A stretch of 64,000 bases of DNA from Theocolax elegans. Lineage: Eukaryota > Arthropoda > Insecta > Hymenoptera > Cerocephalidae. A program made the position numbers and the translations under genes. The notes beneath the pieces were generated by a model. It had not been told where the DNA came from. It searched no databases and worked only from the letters and a program-made list of their open reading frames with translations. The stretch spans positions 58,967,623 to 59,031,622 of the forward strand of contig CM047429.1 of the NCBI GenBank assembly GCA_026168455.1, read 5' to 3'. The stretch's first letter is position 1, and each line of letters begins with the position of its first letter. This document shows, piece by piece, positions 1-12,284 of this stretch.

Positions 1-2898
1 CCTTTCTCTTGTCCTGCAGGTAGTTTACTACGAGAATTTCCGAAAACCCACCGGTATTGTCATCCTTTGAATTGACCGGTATTCCTATAAACCGGTATAC
101 TACCCTATTAATTTACATGCGTATATACTCCAATCGATTCTTTTTATTTCCTTCTCTCTCTCTCTCTCCACGTGTATCCCGGTTATGGTATTACACTGAC
201 TTTTCATCGAATTGATCCTACTCCTGAATAAGATTGCAAATATATTCAAACGTTTTCAAATATTTAAATGTATATATATTGTATGTTAATCAATGGCTGA
301 TTTTTCACAGTTTTTCTTTTCCGTATACACTCGATTTCCTATAGTCGATTCTATTTTCTTCCCATCTTAATTTTATTGTTTAAACGTGTCACTCTATTCG
401 ATCAAGTAATTGAGATATTTTCAAGCGAATACATTTTAAAAGTTATTTCCATAAAGTTAAGTACTGCAATGCAAAAAATAGTAATTTTTATAATTTGTCA
501 ATTCTATCTCTGGAATACTCAATACCATTGTAATTTCTCGGTGTGTAAATTGATTATACTCAGAAATAATTATTATTTAACTCTTCAAAATTGCTTCTGC
601 ATTTTCTTCTTTTTAACAATATACAATTTTACGACCAAGTATAATAAATATTCATATTGTCCTATTTTTCCGTTTTATGAACATATTTACACCTTGCCGT
701 TTAAGAGAAAAAAATTTTTTTTTCACCTAGTTAATACTTGCGCTATACGAATATATACGTGCGTGAATTTTCTTTACGCAAACTGGCTGCCGGTCGTTAT
801 GCGAAGCTTCATACTTTAACATAGCGTTTGTTACGATGTGAAAAGCAAAATAAATAGTAGAACAGCTTGCCATACGAGCGAGCTCTTAGCACTAAAACTA
901 GTGTTTCACTGCGGCTCAGGTGTGTTTCTACCCTTTCACCTCTGAATGACTCTAGTCCTCGAATCGTAATCCAAGATGTACAAATAGCATCTTTACTCAC
1001 ACGTGTGACAATACTACAATCCTACTTGTCCTGTATATATACGTATATTCGTCAATTTTATTTATTTTACATAATTTGCGAAATGGTAAAGTGAAAGAAA
1101 AAAAAAACAAATTATCGTTTTCAACGCTGCTTTATACACGTTAAAGTACCAACTATTGTTGCAATTACAAATGTTTCAATTGTTATTAAAGTCGCTTAAT
1201 GAGCAAGTAGTTTAATCAAGTAACAGCGTGTGCGTGCACAATTCTGATAAACGTAACAATATGAGAGAAAAGCGGTAAATGATGAGCAAGTAACAATGCT
1301 GCTATATTCACTATGAATAAAATTTAATTTCATCATACAAATGTAGCCGCGTAGCCAGCTAAACTTTTCTTTATATATACATATATACATATACACGTGT
1401 ATGTATAGGTATCAATTATGTAATATATTTAACAAACTACGCAAACTTCAACTTTTGTTACATTTTTGGGCTTCAAAAAATTTCATTATGTTTGTACAAA
1501 CATCCGGTAATCATGAAATTTTAATTTAATTATAACATTTGATATGGCGTGCAGAAAATTTGATTAAAAAATGTGTAACTTGTATAAGATCATAAATTAC
1601 GGTAATTACTAGCTTTTGTGAAACTATATTTAAAAAGTAAATAATCAACGAAATTAAGAGATAAATATCACTTTAAACGTTATTCAGCAATGCTTCATAA
1701 TTATTTTAGTATGCGTTTGAGGTAATTAAAGTATTAGAGAAGATTCTTCGAAGCGAATGAGTTAAAGACGTACAAATTTACTTTTCGTATATATTCTCAA
1801 TACCCCTCGAATGAATTATTGCAAATAATCAGACGATCGTTTAAGAATTTATTATGTACGTTCCTTAATTATTTATAACTACATTTATTCGTTTTTTTTA
1901 TAAAATTGTAAAACTTTTAAAATTGTAATATACTTGCATTGTAATATTTTCATTGAATATCAACCCTGTGTACACAGAATTATTAAATAGCTTATTAAAA
2001 ATATATATGTATACTTTGAAATGTATCGTTCATGCTCTTGATTATAGTTAGATTTACATGAGCTTTATTTAAACTCCACGAATGCCAAACAAAAACGCAT
2101 TAACCTAATCGAATTGAAATGTCATTATTTCTTCGCTATACTACCGATATATACGGAACAATCCACAGGCTTACTTGTGAACCAGCAATGAAATAAAATT
2201 TAATTCTCTTCATCGTGTATTCACTGATGGTAATACGTGTATAAAATATAAATTATAAGGAAATGAACAAAGGAAAAATTGGTACCCATGATTGTTAAAA
2301 TCATTATTGTAATCATAATTTTTATGAATATACTTAAAAATATCTGTATAAATAATTACTAATATAAATTACCTTTTTATAAAAATATGTAAATTTTTCG
2401 TCATATAGAGTGATTTTTCACTCAAGAATTAAACACAGTTTGTTTGCGCATTTATAGATTGCACATTATTTTTATGCATAAATATTGCAAACCAAAATAT
2501 GTAAGCATTATTTAAACAATTGTCAATTTTTGGTGTAAAAACCCAATGTGTTAGTGATTAGGTGCACAAACTGTCCTGTGTAAGCGATCTCAAAGCTAAG
2601 AGATGGTTGTTTAAAAAAGATATTTTCTTTAGTAAAAAGAAAAATTTTACGTAAGTTATTTTTTAAAGTAATATTACTTAATAGCAGGGAAATTGAAATA
2701 AATTTCTAAATTTCTTTTGACGACCGCATAATTAACTTTAAAATAAAAGGCTAAATCTACATCTATGCAAAATATAATGCTTGATGGAAACCAGAAGATT
2801 GACATTGTATTATGTTATACTTGTACCTTTAGTGCAACGATTTCACTGTCAAGTACACATTTCGATTTAAGGCTAATTAACATGAAATAATTACTAAC
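1..2898. other. AT-rich non-genic stretch
   Basis: No gene is supported here. The first 120 bases carry three ACCGGTAT-like repeats, and a short CT run lies near 155-168. A CpG-richer pocket at about 860-1010 keeps both strands open for 60-75 codons, but neither translation is recognisable and no splice structure could be built. The 147-codon plus-strand ORF at 376-819 is AT-biased low-complexity translation and is not annotated. Confidence 0.6.
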
Positions 2899-3465
2899 CA
2901 GGAGATTGGCACATCTCCGGGAAACGGATTTTTACCAAACTCTAGGATATGTTTACTATACTATAAAAATATAAAGAAAGCCAGTGTTTTTAGACTCTAA
3001 TGTTCTTTTTTACGATAGATACATGCAAATAACGAAACACTTCGTCAAAAAAGCCCTTGACTTTGATCGCTTATAAATATAGAGTTTCAAACTCAAATCC
3101 AAAAGAAAACTGAGATCAAGTAAATTGGATTTAAAAAAGAAGCTTAATTATTTTGATTTGTTCGAAAGTTATGGAAAAAATAAAAAAAAGAAGACAATTT
3201 GGCCTAAAAACTTATACTTGATCTCAGCTTTCTTCTGGATTTGAGTTTGGAAGCCTATATTTATTTGTTTCCGAGTTATAAGCGATCAAAGTCAAGGGTT
3301 TTTTTGACGAGATTTTTTGTTATTTGCTTATATTTATCGTAATTATATCTATCGTAAAACACCGTTAGAGTCTGTAGCTCCGGGTTTCTTCATATTTTAT
3401 ATAATAGTAAACATATCCTAGAGATTGGTAAAGATCCGTTTCCAGGAGATGTGACACTTTCCTTG
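2899..3465. mobile_element. Foldback (long inverted repeat) element, non-autonomous
   Basis: Two arms of roughly 225-250 bp, about 2899-3122 and 3217-3465, are imperfect reverse complements around a loop of about 95 bp. Shared blocks in opposite orientation include CACATCTCC near the ends, the run around CTAGGATATGTTTACTAT, the segment CCCTTGACTTTGATCGCTTATAA, and the block CAAACTCAAATCC followed by CTGAGATCAAGTA. Substitutions and small indels are scattered through both arms, so the copy is old. No coding capacity is visible. It is most likely a MITE-type DNA transposon derivative. The exact ends are uncertain by about 10 bp because no clear target-site duplication was found. Confidence 0.8.
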
Positions 3466-4068
3466 TAAGTAAATAAGTGTATTATAAAATAAGATATAAC
3501 ACCGAGTTTATACGAACGAATTTACTTTACATTAAATAAGGCGACATTATACCCGTATATCTATATATATAGGCAAGCAGGCTGTATCAAAATTTCGCTT
3601 TTGCAATAGTTTAAGGAAAATCATCAGTTCCTTACTGAGGGGATCAGGTTCGTGATTGGATCGAAACTTAAAATTAAATTAAAAATTATAATTAAATCAA
3701 ATCTTAAATAATGCCATATTGAATAAACTATATTATATGCGTAAGTCGGCCTATTTAATGTACAGTAATTTCGTTTGTGTAAACCCGGTTATTATACTTA
3801 TTTAAAACCTTTCCGAACGTAAATTTTGTATTAAGTATATTATTATTGATAGCATAACATTTCTCATACGTTAATAACTAATGTATCAACTGTTAAGAAT
3901 TTGTATATTCGATCTAGTTGCGTGTCCTCCTCCATTCTAATCCACATCTTTTAACAATTATAAAACAGGGTCATTTTGATCCAATATTAAGTTGAATTGC
4001 ACGTGTGTAAGAACGGTGTATAGGATGACCGAAACGCGAAATATCAAGACGAATGCACAACAAAAAAT
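3466..4068. other. AT-rich stretch, nothing recognised
   Basis: The sequence is AT-rich with no open frame of note, no RNA motif and no clear repeat. It separates the foldback element from the tRNA-like sequence. Confidence 0.5.
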
Positions 4069-4150
4069 TGCGGAGGGTAGCCTAGTGGTTAGGCCTCGTG
4101 ACTGGAAACTCGCGGATCCTCGGGTCGAGTTCCGGCGTCGAACAATTTTT
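4069..4150 (+). mobile_element. tRNA-derived SINE-like head (pol III A and B boxes)
   Basis: A good internal pol III A box (TAGCCTAGTGG, from 4078) is followed 44 bases later by a B-box-like GGGTCGAGTTCC (4122-4133). Between them is an anticodon-loop-like segment with ACTGGAAAC, which would read GGA if folded as a tRNA. The acceptor-stem partners do not pair, and the T-loop lacks one of the usual two Ts, so this is not a functional tRNA. The tRNA-like core is bracketed by a short inverted repeat: CAAAAAATTG at 4061-4070 and its complement CAATTTTTTAT from 4143. It is best read as a SINE head or a decayed tRNA copy. The 87-codon ORF across it is incidental. Confidence 0.5.
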
Positions 4151-4822
4151 TATTCGGTCCTCTCCTATCACCTTCTCCATACGCAACACATTTCAAAAGC
4201 AACAAATATTTCGTACCTTGTTATGCTGTACAGTTTGTATATAGTAAGGAATTAAACATTGTTCATATAGATTTCGAGATAAAAAGAATCAACGTTACAA
4301 GTCCGGTGGAACGTTGTAAACTAAAAATACGTTCTCGAAAGTTTTAGTAAAATCAAATTTCAAATAAAATATGTCAAAAATGTACATAGTACTTCAGTAC
4401 GATGGCAACCTCCACAACAAACCGTAATGATAAAAGAAAATGATAAAATTCCAACATCATTTGTATTAAATTATCATAATATTTTGTCCTGAAATAACTC
4501 CATTGAATTGAAATTTCAAATATTTCCTTCGAAACTTCTGAATATTTAACATATTTCAATTATACAAAACTTGGACTGCTGGACATTAATATAATTCATG
4601 AGACACAATATATATATATATATATATATACCAAAAAGTAATGGCAGCACACCACAGTAAATTAACTTTAAAATGAATTTCTAATAGCTATAAAAGTTCT
4701 ATCAGAAGTGCGTGAATAAGAAAGGCGTGTAAAAGAGGAGAAAAGATAATAAAAAGATAGAGAAGAATGAAAACCATAGCACGTCTTGGGCGTCGTCGCG
4801 CAATTGCAAACAATGCACTTCA
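4151..4822. other. AT-rich stretch with a TA microsatellite
   Basis: No gene is visible. An uninterrupted alternating AT run of about 23 bases sits at 4608-4630. Confidence 0.5.
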
Positions 4823-5014
4823 TCAAAGTTTTACAGCTTGTGTTTCAGCAGCTTGGCGGATTTCATCCTCCATAATTCCCCGCGCGATTCCCTGGGAAAC
4901 CTTTTGCGCAACGTCAATCGTGACGATGCCTCGAAAACAGAATTTCTGTCTGTCTCTCTGCCTTTTCCCGCTTATCCTCTCTGCGTTCAACGAGTTAAAA
5001 CAGAGATACTTAAT
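4823..5014 (-). other. GC-rich island with an open minus-strand frame (possible terminal exon)
   Basis: The minus strand is open for 63 codons before a TGA at 4823-4825, inside a pocket clearly richer in GC than its surroundings. The last 35 codons (GGC ATC GTC onward) favour purine-N-pyrimidine codons and give a plausible hydrophilic C-terminus ending QAAETQAVKL. No partner exon or convincing acceptor was found. The plus strand is open here too, as expected for GC-rich DNA, so this could equally be a CpG-rich regulatory patch. Confidence 0.2.
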
Positions 5015-8000
5015 TTAATAGTAACTTCCTATTAATAGAAATTATATTATTTAATGATATTCCATAAATCAGTATTTCGAAATCCTTCAATTTTGGCTTG
5101 TCGTGCGTAAATACATATACCAAATGTTGCATTGATAAATGTGTGTTATATATGTGTACATACAATTATATGACAATTCATTTTTATTATTTTAATTAAT
5201 TAGATATTTAATGATCGCATGACGGAAAGATTGATATGGGAAGTATGTAAGTATAACCAAACCTTTTTAAATAGTAATGCGTTTGTGTAAATGTATACTA
5301 TTGATTTCTCAATTCAAAATGACACTTTGCGTTATCATTCTGTAATTGAAGTATAGTTTTTAATAAAACCGTAATTAATTATATTCTGCTCTACCTAATT
5401 TAACTACAAATTACGTCAGTAAACATTCGTCTATCGTAATTTAATATTTATAAAATCATATAGTTTCTTGATAAAAGTTAATATTTTATTTTCAAACAAT
5501 AAAATAAAAATATACAACGGACGTAATAAATATAAAGTTTTTCCTTGCAATAATGCTGAAATGAACTTACGTCAACATTTCAAACTCATATTTTACGTTA
5601 TACATATATGCGATTCCATAAAGCTTGACTTTAATTTATGTTATGTTATATATTTGTCAATTATTTTTTTACATGCGTTATCGGCACGAGTGCTAAAATA
5701 ACACAAGGTACATTTAAATATCATTTACTCTTTTATTAAACGAAGGTATAATTCATAAAAATACTCAAAATTATTTTCATTACATTTTTTGTACATACTA
5801 GTTTCCCTAAAACTCGCAAAAATTTAAATATTTATTTCTTCCGGAAAAGTATTTCAGTTAAAGGGGAACATTCGATAAAAGTTGAAGCTTTATACACGAA
5901 AGAAATTATTTCAAAAGCTTTCTTTTTTCATTGTCGAAGTTAAACCAAATTACGATAATAAAAATACATTTTTGTTAACGTAAAGTCAATAATGTTCGCC
6001 CGTATATAATGTTGATGTTAATTAATGTGTATACATTACGAAATTTTAGAATCCGTTCCACCAAAAATGTGAAGTGAAACAACGTTGAATAATTATTTTT
6101 AAATTAAAATAGTAATTATTAATTAAAACGCGCTTAAAAGGAGCATTAAAATAATTGGCGTTAAGTTAAAATAATCTCGAAGTGACCAGTGGTAATTTCA
6201 ACTTTATTTACCGAATTCAATTATTTCGATTGACAACATCCATTACATTATTTAATATACTTTAATTTATGAAAGTGCGTTTTGTATACCGAGAAACAGC
6301 TTCAACGAATTAAACTCCTTCCGAGTCTCTTAAAGCATAAAAGAGAATGCTTAAAATACATCAGCTCTTAACTATTCAAGTGAACATTTATATATAAATA
6401 TCTCATTATAGGGAACACATTTGAAAAAGTTTTTGTCAACATTTCCATGCTTATTTACAAAAAAAAAGAGGATAATAAAATAATACGTGTAACGTTCGGA
6501 TAATCTGCCACATCACACACAACAACAATCCCATCAATTGAATAGATGTATTTCTCGGGCACGTAAAATTAAAGATCGTTACGCGCAAATGAAAAATCTA
6601 CCGTATCATCGTACAATTACCACGAAGAAATGTGACTTACGATATTAATAATAAATATTATGTACAAAAAATATATATACGTGTAGATCAAATGGAGGAA
6701 TGACCTCACTCGACGATTTTGAGCTGGTATACGCTATAGACACCCCCGTATCCTCATGAATATTTGAGTGGTTGGAATTTTTCGAAAAGCGCAACCCCTT
6801 CAAAAGGCATCGCCTCACACGGAAAAAGAGTGAGTTGTACTATCATGTTTTTTTTTCCTTTTATCTCCCTCTCTTGTACCTTCAATAAACTATATCTATC
6901 TTTTTTTCTCTCATTTAGATATATGTGTACGTATATATGTACACCTTTCTCTCGCTTCCTTGCATTATATATATATATACGGCGGCGCGCAAGAGGAAAG
7001 AAAAAAGCGGGCTGCGACAGCACGAGGAATTTAAATATTGCTACGCGATGAGCCGATGATCTCCCTGCGAGAGCTTGATGACGAATCAATTTTCTCATCA
7101 GTTTATTCACGCTTTTGATATATGCATATACATTCACACGTTGTAAATAAATATTCTTTAATACTTATCGAATGTTACTATGCATCAAACGATTAATATT
7201 GTCAAATTTTTTAGGTAATATAATATGTAAAGTTGGTGAACAACGAAAAAATGTGTACATCTATAGTTCATAAAACTTTAATTATTTACTGTAACATAAC
7301 CAACGTCTAATCAGTTAAGACCAATTCTTGATCATACCTTCGCACATATAAAACTTGAAATTCTTTTCAATATATCGTAATGTATGCATTTTAAACTTAA
7401 TCCATTACTATAATGTATTGCTGTCAAAATATTTTAATATTGAAAAATTAATTTCCTTATGAATTATATTAAAAAATGATCAACAATTGGATGCTGATCA
7501 GGAATTGCTTATGATACGGTATAGCGAAATCCATTAATTAGAATCCTTTTTTATGTTCACAATCCTAGAATTTCACATAACAAATGTTTTGAATTAAATA
7601 ATTACGTACAGAAAACGAACTACATCTATATAAACTCTCAATAATAATTATAGTAAGTTTAAAAAGTTCACAGTCGTAGTGAACATAATTTAAATAGAGA
7701 AAACTAATTAAAAGACATATATGACGGGTATTATTTAACATTTTTCTTTTATCACTTTGGAGTCGTGCATACGACAAGGCCAATGACCTTTCCGAACTAA
7801 AAGCAGGATAAAAAATCGTTAGAATTACAATTAACAGTTTGATACACCAAAAAATCTAGATTGCGTGAACGTGATTAGACTGTATAGAAAAACGTTGCAA
7901 GGAGAACTATTTACGATACACCGAATTCTCGAATATCAAGGTAATCAAACCGACTTGTTAAATGAAAGGAAGGGCATTCCCGGCGATCCTGGAAAAGTTA

Positions 8001-8062
8001 AAAAAAAATGCAAAAGAAAAAGAAAGAGTAAAACAAAGAAACCACTCTGCTCGAAGGTATAG
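5015..8062. other. AT-rich non-genic stretch
   Basis: Mostly AT-rich sequence without a supportable gene. A mixed, less AT-rich segment at about 6950-7090 contains a short TA run, a GGCGGCGCGC patch and open frames on both strands with no recognisable product. Nothing else repeats or folds conspicuously. Confidence 0.5.
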
Positions 8063-8240
8063 TAGATCGCAAAGGCGCATCCCGCTTACCTCGCACTTGC
8101 CAGCCTCGGGCGTTTCAGCTCGTCGACATGTCCCTCAAGTTCGCCTCTTCTCGCGAGGATTCGGTCATCGCGGTGAATCCCGCGACGACCTCGCACTCTT
8201 CAAAGGCAACGTCGATCCCAGCATCCTATATTCTCTCTAT
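8063..8240 (-). other. GC-rich island with possible minus-strand terminal exon (8115-8225)
   Basis: On the minus strand a TATAG acceptor-like end (AG at 8226-8227) is followed by 36 open codons and a TGA at 8115-8117. The translation begins DAGIDVAFEECEVV and has RNY-biased codons. A GGTAAGC donor-like site lies further along the minus strand, reading out of the island near 8090. The plus strand is also open across the island within a 100-codon ORF, so the coding strand is ambiguous, and I found no neighbouring exons. Confidence 0.2.
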
Positions 8241-10029
8241 ATGTATGTACATAGAGCTATATGACGCACATACACAAAGGATTAAGCTTCGTCGACGCAC
8301 TACTTGAAAGACATCACCATTGCGACTAGGATAGGCCTGGTTGTCAAGCTCAAAGCTCAAACACAGCTTTCCATTACACGGGGATATTCACACTTTTGGA
8401 TAGTGGACACTCGCACCTTTAGAGTAGCCGGTTCGCACGTGGTCGATATATACCTATATACACATTTTTTATCCGTGGGTGTTGGGTTGCATCGTGTTGT
8501 CACGCTGTGCTACCAGCTTTAGCGCGATAGATCCGATTTTCTAAGTGAACGGAAGTATTTTAGCGCAAATCGATATTGTTTTAGTTTTCTTTATTACACC
8601 AAATTCCATGTCGTATATACATTAACCTTTATTTTCTCCTAATTTTCTTTTTTTTTACTGATAATCTTTGCGGTTCGTATATATATCTAATACTAAAATG
8701 TTGCAATTATAAAATATATAGAGTAAATTTTAATGATGCTATATTTTATCCGATACACCGTATTATACGAACGGTAAAGTTTATGGTTACTACTTAATTT
8801 TACAACACTTTTTTTTTAAATCTTTTATTATGACACTGTATATTTTGTAGTTATAACACTTTAGTATAACCTGAACCGATATATATATATGTATAGGTAT
8901 ATTTTTTTTTTTTGTTCATACCCTCTTTTCACTGTATCAAAGTAATTCAATTAACTAAGAAAGTTGAAATCCGCAAACGTATAGATTATTTATTGTTATA
9001 TATTTTACAATCTTTAATCGAGAAGCGTTTTATACAAATGGAAACCGGATATTTAATATTCGCTGACGCTTAATGGGTGGTGCATTATTTCAATGAAATA
9101 TAGATTTGGTAAACGATAATCTTAAATTTATATGTTAATATTTGGAATATTATTATGATATTATTGTAAATTTCCGAGTATTTAAAAAGATAAATAAAAT
9201 TTCGACAATATTTGCAAAATTATCTATAGGCAATTAGTTTAATAATACTTATGATTATATAAATGTATTATCCTTTGCATATTTAAAAGTTCATAAATAA
9301 AGCCTACACTTAATAAATAATTAATAATTTATGTAAAAAAGCGACACATTTAATTCAAATCTCTCTTGTATACCATATGTCGATATTGTATAACAATTTA
9401 AAAGGTATAGGAAGCTCTAGTAATTTCGATGAAAATAAGTCATAAAAATTTTATTCCTTGGGTTATTGCTACATCAAGATATTATTGGCTAGAGGTACAT
9501 TAGATTGTCACAGTATAATTTACATTCAAATCCCATCATCCCAAATATGTGTTAATATATTACAGCTGTAAGGTACTTACGATTATTTAAAAAAAAATGG
9601 TTTTGCATTTACATATATATTTTACACATACATTTAACGAATTTTAAAATTACATTGAAATACGGGCTTTTTATTTTTAAATAATAATATACATATAAAT
9701 GAATAGTTGTTTATCAAAGGGTTTGATTAAAATGCATTAAACATGCAAAGAAAATATATATGCGCCATTAGTTTAAGTGAATTATATAAACTGTTTGTAC
9801 AAAAGGAAAGAAAACTATGTAATAATATGGACTATATACGTAACTTAAAATATATTTTAATGTTAAAATATTGTTCGAATAAGAGAAAAATAATCCAATA
9901 ACACGAGGATGATGTAAAGGGAAATGTACGATAAATATTAAATAAAACCCGTTCGTACGGAAGTATATTAACTTCCAAAAGGTACTAATATCAACTATTC
10001 ATCGTAAGAAATGTAAAAAATTAACGAAA
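8241..10029. other. AT-rich non-genic stretch
   Basis: No gene is supported. A less AT-rich patch at 8290-8520 holds a 72-codon plus-strand ORF of no recognisable family. From 8600 onward the sequence is strongly AT-rich. Confidence 0.5.
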
Positions 10030-10930
10030 GACGGCTATTCCACCATACAGGTATATAAACGCGCGCTCGGCGCACGTGACGTAGATGCATCACCCAAAAA
10101 GCGTCCGAGTTAAAAAAAAGAGAGAGAGAGAGGGAGAGGGAGAAGAAAAAAAAGAAATTCGTCTCGTTCGAAAAGAAGTACTATCGCAACGTGCTAGGAT
10201 TGCAAAAGGGCCTGGTGGCACCCACCGGTAATCAATCGAAACAAGGTACTTCAATCAAGTATATCAATCACACACAGTATCAACGGTAAAACCATCCGCG
10301 TTCACATTATAAACATTAAAAAACTCTTTGCATACATGTATATATGTATGTATGTATGCATGTATGTATGTATACGTACATAAAGATATACATATATAAA
10401 TATAAAAATGATGCACTTTGGGGTGGAAACGCGTAACCACGTGTACTCAACTCCCGGTGAAGGGTAGCGCGTGTAGCGTACAACGGTGAACGCGGTACTG
10501 TCGAGTCGTGTGCCCCCTTTGCCGGTATATACACTACCCCAAAGGTTAAACGCGTGCGCGCGAGAGAAAACCCCCACCCTCTTTCGAGTACAGGAGAGTT
10601 TCGCGCGCGCGTGTGCACTCTGCGCTGAGAAACTCGCCGGCCGGTATTATATATACGTCTATCCGCGCACTCACACACACGCGTACTTACCTATATACAT
10701 ATATACATACACACAGGTACGTGCGTGAAAGAGCTAATCGTCCGTGAGACCTGTTTTGGGAGGGATAGAAAGAGAGAGGGGTGGGATGTTGGGAAAATTC
10801 GTATTGGTTACGTGGAACCCCTTTTTGTTGTTATCACCGAGGTGGAATGATTCGTGAGTTTTCTTCTATAGGATGAGGGTTTTATAATTAGGATTTTATT
10901 AGTCGAGGGAGAATTTTATGTTGGATTTTT
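10030..10930. other. CpG-rich, GA-rich and microsatellite-rich island
   Basis: This island contrasts sharply with flanking AT-rich DNA. It contains a GCGCGC/CACGTGACGT cluster near 10060-10085, a GA-rich run at about 10115-10145, an imperfect TATG/CATG tetranucleotide run at about 10338-10372, CpG-dense sequence at 10420-10660, CA runs at about 10672-10682 and 10709-10717, and a G-rich run near 10768-10792. It resembles an insect promoter or enhancer region, but no transcript can be anchored to it. Overlapping ORFs of 80-120 codons on both strands are consequences of the composition. Confidence 0.35.
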
Positions 10931-12284
10931 TTTTTACCGCGTCATGCGTTACGATCGAGGGGAGGCGAGATTATTCAATACTATTTCATTTAATACGTTA
11001 AAATAATATACGGAATAAATATTCATTTTTAAATTATATACGATAAAAACACAATTTTGATAAGAAATGGGGTAATTCGATAAAAACGTACAATTTTCCA
11101 AATTGTTTTGTATGTCCGCGAAATGTCTTAATACATATATATTTGCGTTGTCTCGCCTTGACGATGTATTTTTAATAAATAATAATTCTGTTAAATAGTT
11201 CATCTTTGTAGAGATCCACCAATCCTATTTTTTATCATCAATTTATCTAATTATTTAAAACGTACGTTTATGGGATTATTCTGATAAAGTTCCACGATTT
11301 CTATATTATTACTATCTCTACATAAACTAAATGTAGCACTAGAATTTTGTTCATCCAACATAATCTGTTTACAGAAATAAATAAATAAATCTTAAAATTT
11401 CAATTTCAAATATCCATTATATGTTACAATTGTTAAATTAACTCCTTTAAACTTTCACGTAGTTATTTTACGGATACATCTTATATCAAAATAAATAAAT
11501 TCGCATTTATTATAAGTTTCTACTTGGTTTATTGAACAACAAAATCTTTAATTATTAATTCCAAGGACAACGTTTATCGATCGAGCTAAAGTTACCAAGA
11601 TTATCAAGTATGCATACGCACATGTAGGCGAACAATATTTCACGTAACCCGATTTTTTAATTTATTCCCTCCTCATTCAAAATTACATTAATATGGACCT
11701 ACCAAAATTTAATTTTTAGAACTTACACATAAAAGATAAATCCCAAAAGCTAACGTTAGTAAATTATCACTAGAATTCTTTCTCAGTGTAATTATCACGT
11801 AAACGTAGTAACTTTTACTTTCAAATTGCTGTCTATATATATAAATATCTTTAAAATAACACGATTGCGTTTATGGGATTGTATACTAAAATTAATTTTC
11901 CAAATAACAATAAGTTTGTCTTACATGTATTTGCGTTCGTGTGACCGCCATACAAAGCATCAAAGTGCTAATTTAACAACTTCCACCTTTGTCTCACGTA
12001 CTGCGACCCGAACCTACGTATATGCGTGTGCGTGTGGGTGTGTGCGTGCGTATACGTATGTATGTATACATCACGTGAGGGAGCAGCAACTTGCTGTAAC
12101 AGCACCGCTACGAATTACAATTGCACTTACACTAGTCAAAATTTTTTGTGCCTTTTCCCACCGTAAAACTAAAATGTCTTTTACTACTACAGTATACTAT
12201 GTGTACTTTTGTTAAAGATATAAATCAACTTGTTTTTTAGTACACGAGTGCGCACAGAATTACGAAATTCATTATTTTTTCACT
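10931..12284. other. AT-rich stretch before the large palindrome
   Basis: No gene is supported. A GTGTGCGTGCG-type patch near 12020-12070 lies inside a 129-codon plus-strand ORF that is not recognisable as a protein. Confidence 0.5.

Noticed and set aside
376..819. 147-codon plus-strand ORF
   Set aside because: Low-complexity, AT-biased translation with no recognisable family. Codon use shows no coding periodicity.
4069..4150. Functional tRNA gene
   Set aside because: A and B boxes are present, but the acceptor and T-arm pairing fails and the T-loop is one base short.
10190..10245. Short segment with WVPPGP-like translation on the minus strand, considered as a PET-domain exon
   Set aside because: The similarity is limited to a few residues, the frame runs straight into a GA microsatellite, and splice sites are weak.
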